A DNA stretch of 64,000 nucleotides from Vibrio splendidus (GTDB taxonomy: Bacteria > Pseudomonadota > Gammaproteobacteria > Enterobacterales > Vibrionaceae): positions 3,286,001 through 3,350,000 of the forward strand of contig NZ_AP025508.1 in the NCBI RefSeq assembly GCF_024347615.1, in the 5' to 3' direction. A program made the translations under genes and the position numbers. Shown here piece by piece: positions 59,424-64,000 of this stretch; within the stretch, counting starts at the first letter, position 1; every line of letters starts with the position of its first letter. The notes under the pieces were generated by a model. The model was not told where the DNA came from, searched no databases, and saw only the letters and a list, made by a program, of their open reading frames with translations.

Positions 59424-59999
59424 TTAATGAATGGTTGGAGCCGCATCTTCAGATGGGCGAGCACCGAATTCAGCATGAATCGTTAGCGCACACGCTTTTA
59501 CGTGTTCAATAACGTGCTCTAGAAGCTGCGCCTGCTCTTCCATATCATCTTCTTCATCGATACCCAGCTTTGCCATCTCTTCAAGATCAGCCAAAGCTTC
59601 TTTGGTACCGTCAGACGCTTTATTCAATTGAGCCCCAACCAAGCCTAAGCCAGAAATAAAGTGGTTAATCCAATCAGACACACCGTCCGCAAGATCAAAC
59701 AGGCTTGCGCTTGCGTCTTCGTCCGGCAACAACATAGACAGCTCCATGCCTGAACCTGTGATTTCGCTGGTCGTTACTTTTAGCGTTGCTTCCGCAAGCG
59801 TTAATGCGCGATCTGGCCAGCCCATACCTTCATTGGTGTAATCAAAGATCAGTGGTTGCCAGCTTTTATCTGCCAGGTTTAAGCCTCCGCTCAACATACC
59901 CGTTAATAAACCATGCATCTCAGCAGGGTTTACGGCTAGGCTTGCCGATTGAAGTTCAGTCGCAACCGTTAGGTAGTCAGGTAAAGTAGTTTCGCTCAT
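59424..59999 (-). CDS. ygfB: UPF0149 family protein YgfB
   Basis: 191 residues, YecA/YgfB family. The N-terminal part [14 protein letters not shown] and the [25 protein letters not shown] helix are typical. The function is unknown in most species; in Pseudomonas aeruginosa a relative affects antibiotic resistance through AlpA. It heads the ygfB-ubiH-ubiI run and is divergent from zapA, as in E. coli. Confidence 0.93.
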   Translation of the reverse strand: MSETTLPDYLTVATELQSASLAVNPAEMHGLLTGMLSGGLNLADKSWQPLIFDYTNEGMGWPDRALTLAEATLKVTTSEITGSGMELSMLLPDEDASASLFDLADGVSDWINHFISGLGLVGAQLNKASDGTKEALADLEEMAKLGIDEEDDMEEQAQLLEHVIEHVKACALTIHAEFGARPSEDAAPTIH

Positions 60000-60306
60000 C
60001 AGATAGCTCGCTCAGTTATTCTTTATATCGATAGTATAATCGTACCACTTCACCCCAATTCTGATAAGCATCGATCCTGAGCAATTGAAGGATGACTGAC
60101 TACCAATTGTTCAATTTGCTGAATTACTGTGTGCTCAAGCTCTCATTTACAAACAGTCACTCTGAAAAGCTTGAATCTTAATAGCGGTTTACCTATAGTT
60201 TCTCCCTCAGAGGAGATTGCTTCCTCATCGGTACTTGCACTTTTTCTTTGTAAAAATATGATTAAGGGCAACAGCCTTAAATAGTGCGTTAAAGAGTTCA
60301 TCCATC
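60000..60306. other. Intergenic region between ygfB and zapA
   Basis: 307 bp between divergent genes, containing the zapA promoter. The rest shows no gene; a TCTCCCTCAGAGGAGA inverted repeat is at about 60200-60216. Confidence 0.5.
60235..60262 (+). promoter_or_regulatory. Putative sigma-70 promoter of zapA (and 6S RNA/fau transcript)
   Basis: TTGCAC (60235-60240) and TATGAT (60257-60262) are 16 bp apart, about 45 bp before the zapA ATG. Confidence 0.6.
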
Positions 60307-60615
60307 ATGAGTAATCAAGCGGTAGACGTTGAAATATTAGGAAAACTGACTCGAGTGAATTGTCCCCCAGGGCAAGAAGAGTCATTGATTGCAGCGGCGG
60401 CCGATCTTGATAATCGATTGAAAGAGATGGCTGAACGTACTAAGGTAACCAATGAAGTGAAGCTGCTAACGATCGCAGCTCTGAACATTTGCTATGAATT
60501 ACAAACGAAGAAGTTTGAAGCAAATGATGAACAAAACGCACTGACCGAGCGAATGGAACAGCTCACGACATCACTTTCAGATGTCCTCAGTAAAGTTAAG
60601 CACGGACAGCAATAG
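60307..60615 (+). CDS. zapA: Cell division protein ZapA
   Basis: 102 residues. An N-terminal globular part with VDVEILGKLTRVNCPPGQEESL is followed by a long helix, LLTIAALNICYELQTKK and a C-terminal coiled coil. ZapA bundles FtsZ filaments at mid-cell. The zapA-6S RNA-fau order matches E. coli. Confidence 0.96.
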   Translation: MSNQAVDVEILGKLTRVNCPPGQEESLIAAAADLDNRLKEMAERTKVTNEVKLLTIAALNICYELQTKKFEANDEQNALTERMEQLTTSLSDVLSKVKHGQQ

Positions 60616-60627
60616 CGTACACAAAAT

Positions 60628-60808
60628 TTACCCTGGAGTGTTTGTCAGAGGATTCACGTCCCCGAGCCGATAAGCAATCCCTAAGGGTTAGTACTTGAGT
60701 GCTATTGAGCATGCTCGGTCCGCCGAGAAGCCTACGGTAATCATTGCTGATCCGCCTTGAACTCGCTGGTTCAAGGGCCATCTATTCTCAACGGCACTTT
60801 GGGGTATC
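60628..60808 (+). ncRNA. ssrS: 6S RNA
   Basis: About 180 nt between zapA and fau. The ends pair as a closing stem, ACCCTGGAGTG with CACTTTGGGGT (11 pairs with G-U). The conserved strands CCCCGAGCCGATAA and GAGCATGCTCGGTCCG...CGAGAAGCC and the TTGAACTCGCTGGTTCAAGGG hairpin match known 6S RNAs. 6S RNA mimics an open promoter and holds sigma-70 polymerase in stationary phase. Exact ends may differ by a few bases. Confidence 0.93.
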
Positions 60809-60815
60809 CCTTCTT

Positions 60816-61415
60816 ATGAAGACGCTCACACGCAGCGAATTTCGCAAACAGATCCGTATCAAACGCAATGCCTTATCTGGCGACCAACAAACTCAATCCA
60901 GTATAGACTTAGTTAAGCAGTGCATGCAGCTTGATGAGATTCAGTCAGCTCAACATATTGCCCTCTATATCTCTATCGATGGCGAACTCGATACCCAGCC
61001 GTTAATTGAATGGTTATGGGCGCAAGGCAAGCAAACTTATTTACCAGTATTACACCCCTTCTCTGCCGGACATCTGCTGTTTCTACATTACTCTCCAACC
61101 ACACCCACTGTTTTGAATAAGTACGGCATTGTCGAACCTCAACTCAATCAAATGCTGGTTAAACCTTGTCAGCAACTCGATCTCATTGTGACTCCCCTTG
61201 TAGGCTTTGACTCTCAAGGGCATCGCTTAGGCATGGGCGGCGGATATTACGATCGTACCTTGGCTCGATGGTTTGAGACTGGTGAAGGCGCAACGCCAAT
61301 TGGTTTGGCTCATGATTGCCAGCATGTCGATACACTGCCAATTGAAGAATGGGACATTCCGTTACCTAAAATCGTGACTCCGAGTAAGACTTGGCAATGG
61401 GAAAACAGCCATTAA
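60816..61415 (+). CDS. fau: 5-formyltetrahydrofolate cyclo-ligase
   Basis: 199 residues from ATG 60816, which is 8-11 bp past the 6S closing stem; 24 codons upstream lie inside 6S RNA and are rejected. The signature GMGGGYYDR is at 139-147. It converts 5-formyl-THF to methenyl-THF. In E. coli fau (ygfA) is co-transcribed with 6S RNA and is linked to persistence. Confidence 0.95.
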   Translation: MKTLTRSEFRKQIRIKRNALSGDQQTQSSIDLVKQCMQLDEIQSAQHIALYISIDGELDTQPLIEWLWAQGKQTYLPVLHPFSAGHLLFLHYSPTTPTVLNKYGIVEPQLNQMLVKPCQQLDLIVTPLVGFDSQGHRLGMGGGYYDRTLARWFETGEGATPIGLAHDCQHVDTLPIEEWDIPLPKIVTPSKTWQWENSH

Positions 61416-61420
61416 AGCGC

Positions 61421-61426
61421 TATAAT
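61421..61426 (+). promoter_or_regulatory. -10 element, likely rpiA promoter
   Basis: TATAAT in GCGCTATAATCGCG, at the end of fau, with a GC-rich discriminator after it. The -35 is not clear. It would place the transcript start just before the leader repeats. Confidence 0.5.
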
Positions 61427-61434
61427 CGCGCCGC

Positions 61435-61504
61435 AAACGTTAACCTCGATATCCAAACGTTAACCCAATACCCAAACGTTAACTTCAATACGCGAACGAT
61501 TAAT
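61435..61504. repeat. Four approximately 20-bp repeats in the rpiA leader
   Basis: AAACGTTAAC occurs exactly at 61435, 61455 and 61474, and a degenerate GAACGATTAAT at 61494: steps of 20, 19 and 20 bp, about two helical turns. The core is palindromic around AACGTT, as in LacI/PurR-type operators; the first copy (CCGCAAACGTTAACCT) is close to the PurR consensus. They lie between the -10 and the rpiA ATG (61537). Confidence 0.8.
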
Positions 61505-61536
61505 TCACAGCGCAAGACCTTATTCAGGAGAATGGC

Positions 61537-62193
61537 ATGACTCAAGATGAAATGAAAAAAGCAGCTGGCTGGGCAGCACTTCAATATGTTGAAGAAGGCA
61601 GCATTGTAGGTGTAGGTACTGGCTCTACAGTAAATCACTTCATCGACGCACTGGGCACAATGAAAGAAAAAATCAAAGGTGCGGTTTCAAGCTCTGTAGC
61701 CTCTACTGAAAAACTAGAAGCGCTAGAAATCAAAGTATTTGAGTGTAATGACGTATTCAAGTTAGACATCTATGTTGATGGCGCAGATGAGATCAACGGT
61801 TCACGCGACATGATCAAAGGCGGCGGTGCAGCTTTGACTCGTGAAAAAATCGTAGCGGCTATCTCGGATAAGTTTATTTGTATTGTTGACGGTACTAAAG
61901 CCGTTGATGTGTTGGGTAAATTCCCACTGCCTGTTGAAGTTATCCCAATGGCACGTTCATATGTTGCACGTGAACTAGTAAAGCTTGGTGGTGACCCAGT
62001 TTACCGCGAAGGTTGCACAACTGATAATGGCAACATGATCCTAGATGTATACGGCATGGCGATCGAAAACCCGAAACAATTAGAAGATATCATCAACGGT
62101 ATCGCTGGTGTGGTTACGGTTGGTCTATTTGCTCACCGTGGTGCTGATGTGGTTATCACAGGCACACCTGAAGGTGCAAAAATTGAAGAATAA
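61537..62193 (+). CDS. rpiA: Ribose-5-phosphate isomerase A
   Basis: 218 residues. GVGTGSTV at 25-32, DGADE at 81-85 and the catalytic Glu103 in LTREK match E. coli RpiA. It interconverts ribose 5-phosphate and ribulose 5-phosphate. GGAG precedes the ATG. Its leader carries the tandem repeats. A terminator follows and serA is next in the same direction. Confidence 0.98.
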   Translation: MTQDEMKKAAGWAALQYVEEGSIVGVGTGSTVNHFIDALGTMKEKIKGAVSSSVASTEKLEALEIKVFECNDVFKLDIYVDGADEINGSRDMIKGGGAALTREKIVAAISDKFICIVDGTKAVDVLGKFPLPVEVIPMARSYVARELVKLGGDPVYREGCTTDNGNMILDVYGMAIENPKQLEDIINGIAGVVTVGLFAHRGADVVITGTPEGAKIEE

Positions 62194-62230
62194 ATAATAG
62201 AAGATTGAGTTTTTCTGTTACTTCATTACA

Positions 62231-62258
62231 TACGGTGCCCAAGGGCGCCGTTTTTTTT
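62231..62258 (+). terminator. Intrinsic terminator of rpiA
   Basis: The stem ACGGTGCC/GGCGCCGT is followed by eight T, about 40 bp past the rpiA stop. Confidence 0.9.
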
Positions 62259-62454
62259 GCTTTTCGGCTGTAAAATTATGTCTTATTCCGTAATTTTCTT
62301 ACCCAAAACATTTTTTTTTTGTTACTTTATTGTTCAGAAGACGCACAGGGAAAACGTTTGTCTCCTGACAAAATGGTGAATAAGTTCCTCTTTTAGCCGT
62401 TTTGTAGCACGTGCGCCGCATTTGCCCAACCTTTCCATTTTAAGGACGAGAACA

Positions 62455-63684
62455 ATGGCCAAAGTTTCACTGGAAAAAGAAAAAATTAAAATTCTACTTC
62501 TAGAGGGTCTTCACCCTTCTTCTGTAGAAGTACTGCAAGCCGCTGGTTACACAAACATTGAGTACCATAAAGGCTCACTACCTGAAGATGAACTTCTTGA
62601 AGCAGTGAAAGATGCTCATTTCATTGGTATCCGTTCTCGCACCAACATCTCCCAAGAAGTTATTGATGCAGCTGAAAAGCTAGTTGCAGTCGGTTGTTTC
62701 TGTATTGGTACTAACCAAGTTAACCTTCAAGCGGCAGCAAAACGCGGTATCCCTGTTTTCAATGCACCGTTCTCAAACACTCGAAGCGTTGCTGAGCTGG
62801 TTCTTGGTCAAGTTCTATTGCTACTACGCGGTATCCCAGAGAAGAATGCTCTTGCTCACCGTGGTATCTGGAAAAAGAGTGCTGACAACTCTTACGAGGC
62901 TCGTGGTAAGCGTTTAGGTATTATTGGCTACGGTCACATTGGTACTCAGCTGGGTATTATTGCTGAAAACCTGGGTATGCGAGTTTACTTTTACGATATC
63001 GAAAACAAGCTGTCTTTGGGTAACGCAACTCAAGTTCACACTATGACTGACTTGCTGAACAAGTGTGACGTGATCTCTTTGCACGTACCTGAAACCAATG
63101 AAACGAAGAACATGATGGGTAAAGAAGAGTTCGAGCGCATGAAGCCTGGTTCTATCTTTATCAATGCTGCACGTGGCACGGTAGTAGATATCCCAGCTCT
63201 GTGCGGCGCCCTAGATTCTGGTCACCTTTCAGGTGCAGCAATCGATGTATTCCCAACGGAACCAAAAACCAATGCTGACCCATTTGAGTCACCATTGATG
63301 CAGTTCGATAACGTGATCCTAACGCCTCACGTGGGTGGTTCAACTCAAGAAGCACAAGAGAACATCGGTGTTGAAGTAGCAGGTAAGCTTGCAAAATACT
63401 CTGATAATGGCTCAACGCTATCAAGTGTTAACTTCCCTGAAGTATCATTACCACTGCATACAGGTGCTTCTCGCCTGCTGCACATTCACGAAAACCGTCC
63501 GGGTATCCTAACTCAAATTAACACCATCTTCGCAGAGGAAGGGATTAACATCGCAGGTCAGTACTTACAAACTGCAGCAGATATGGGTTATGTGGTTATC
63601 GACGTGGAAGCGAATCGTTCAGAAGAAGCTCTGCTTAAACTGAAAGAGATCGAAGGCACAATTCGTGCTCGTCTACTTCACTAA
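62455..63684 (+). CDS. serA: D-3-phosphoglycerate dehydrogenase
   Basis: 409 residues from ATG 62455 (TAAGGACGAG upstream). NAD motif GYGHIG at 158-163. Catalytic Arg240, Glu269 and His292 (PHVGGSTQEAQ) are at the same positions as in E. coli SerA. The C-terminal ACT domain (about 335-409) gives serine feedback. It carries out the first step of serine synthesis. About 196 bp of leader after the rpiA terminator probably holds its promoter. Confidence 0.98.
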   Translation: MAKVSLEKEKIKILLLEGLHPSSVEVLQAAGYTNIEYHKGSLPEDELLEAVKDAHFIGIRSRTNISQEVIDAAEKLVAVGCFCIGTNQVNLQAAAKRGIPVFNAPFSNTRSVAELVLGQVLLLLRGIPEKNALAHRGIWKKSADNSYEARGKRLGIIGYGHIGTQLGIIAENLGMRVYFYDIENKLSLGNATQVHTMTDLLNKCDVISLHVPETNETKNMMGKEEFERMKPGSIFINAARGTVVDIPALCGALDSGHLSGAAIDVFPTEPKTNADPFESPLMQFDNVILTPHVGGSTQEAQENIGVEVAGKLAKYSDNGSTLSSVNFPEVSLPLHTGASRLLHIHENRPGILTQINTIFAEEGINIAGQYLQTAADMGYVVIDVEANRSEEALLKLKEIEGTIRARLLH

Positions 63685-63711
63685 TCATCGAATTAGATCA
63701 TAAGTAAAATA

Positions 63712-63740
63712 GAAAAGGCTCTCGTAATGAGAGCCTTTTT
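63712..63740. terminator. Bidirectional terminator between serA and yggE
   Basis: The stem AAAAGGCTCTC/GAGAGCCTTTT with a GTAAT loop lies between the convergent genes. Confidence 0.9.
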
Positions 63741-63803
63741 AGTATTTGGCCTACTGTAGGTAAATAGATCATGATGATCTAATCCCTTCCTGAGGTATGT
63801 TCA

Positions 63804-64000
63804 CTACTCTTCTAGTTGATAGATCACATTCACTCGATCACGAATGGTGATCGTCGAATCTTCATAAGAATTCGACTCGGTTCTCGCATCCATCGCCATT
63901 GAACGCATCAATACAGGCTGAGAAGATTGTGCGTTGTAATCTACGCGCCATACATCACCTAACTCGCGCTCAAAACCACTCGCCAATGATTTAGCTTTTG
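63804..64000 (-). CDS. yggE: SIMPL-domain protein, YggE-like, 3' part only
   Basis: The frame is open to the right edge, so only the last 65 residues are visible. They end STITIRDRVNVIYQLEE, and begin KAKSLASGFERELGDVWRV, as in the C terminus of SIMPL/DUF541 proteins (YggE). In E. coli yggE lies not far from serA/rpiA. YggE is a periplasmic protein linked to oxidative stress. The assignment is moderate because the signal peptide and the N-terminal half are outside the window. Confidence 0.65.
   Translation of the reverse strand, partial: KAKSLASGFERELGDVWRVDYNAQSSQPVLMRSMAMDARTESNSYEDSTITIRDRVNVIYQLEE

Noticed and set aside
60744..60815. N-terminal extension of fau
   Set aside because: These codons lie within 6S RNA.

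Overview
The window is a stretch of core chromosome from a gammaproteobacterium of the genus Vibrio, most likely near the V. splendidus group. The evidence is protein similarity as I recall it and gene order: luxS-gshA, oadGAB beside csrA, the recA-alaS-lysC-csrA-tRNA block, ftsB-ispDF-truD-surE-pcm-nlpD-rpoS facing mutS, eno-pyrG-mazG-relA-rlmD beside barA, and rpoE-rseABC-lepAB-rnc-era-recO-pdxJ-acpS facing nadB. No search was run, so the species is an inference.

Layout. 1-2.8 kb: 5' part of ffh, then ypjD and corB on the other strand. 3-10.2 kb: a minus-strand run of an oxidoreductase, yqaA, an M16 peptidase, gshA, a transglycosylase-like lipoprotein and luxS. 10.3-13.6 kb: the oadGAB sodium-pump decarboxylase operon. 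13.9-15.3 kb: a tRNA operon of two tRNA-Ser(GCU) and seven tRNA-Arg(ACG), the last six in a nearly exact 160-bp tandem array. 15.7-22 kb: csrA, lysC, alaS, recA and pncC. 22-30.8 kb: mutS converging on the rpoS operon. 31-39 kb: eno, pyrG, mazG, relA and rlmD. 39-42 kb: barA. 42-51.8 kb: the sigma-E operon and the genes after it down to acpS. 52-56 kb: nadB, sdhE/ygfX, ygfZ and a YbaK-domain gene. 56-60 kb: ytfK, then ubiI, ubiH and ygfB. 60-64 kb: zapA, 6S RNA, fau, rpiA, serA and the 3' end of yggE.

The genes cover translation (tRNAs, alaS, lepA, rnc, era, truD, rlmD), DNA repair (recA, mutS, recO), global regulation (csrA, rpoS, rpoE, relA, barA, luxS, 6S RNA, ytfK) and central metabolism (eno, pyrG, rpiA, serA, lysC, ubiquinone, isoprenoid, glutathione and pyridoxine synthesis). 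BarA (with UvrY/VarA) acts on CsrA through small RNAs, and RelA, YtfK and RpoS all belong to the stringent and stationary responses, so the window is rich in stress regulators.

I found no prophage, CRISPR array, insertion sequence, toxin-antitoxin pair or unknown multi-gene system. What is unusual is mostly non-coding: the tRNA-Arg array; a pair of 162-bp palindromic-ended elements; a 126-bp palindrome abutting the relA stop codon; about 20-bp repeats in the rpiA leader; a terminator-like hairpin inside the start of ygfX; a hairpin and a palindrome before lysC; and a 560-bp gene-free region before ytfK. recX is missing from its usual place after recA.
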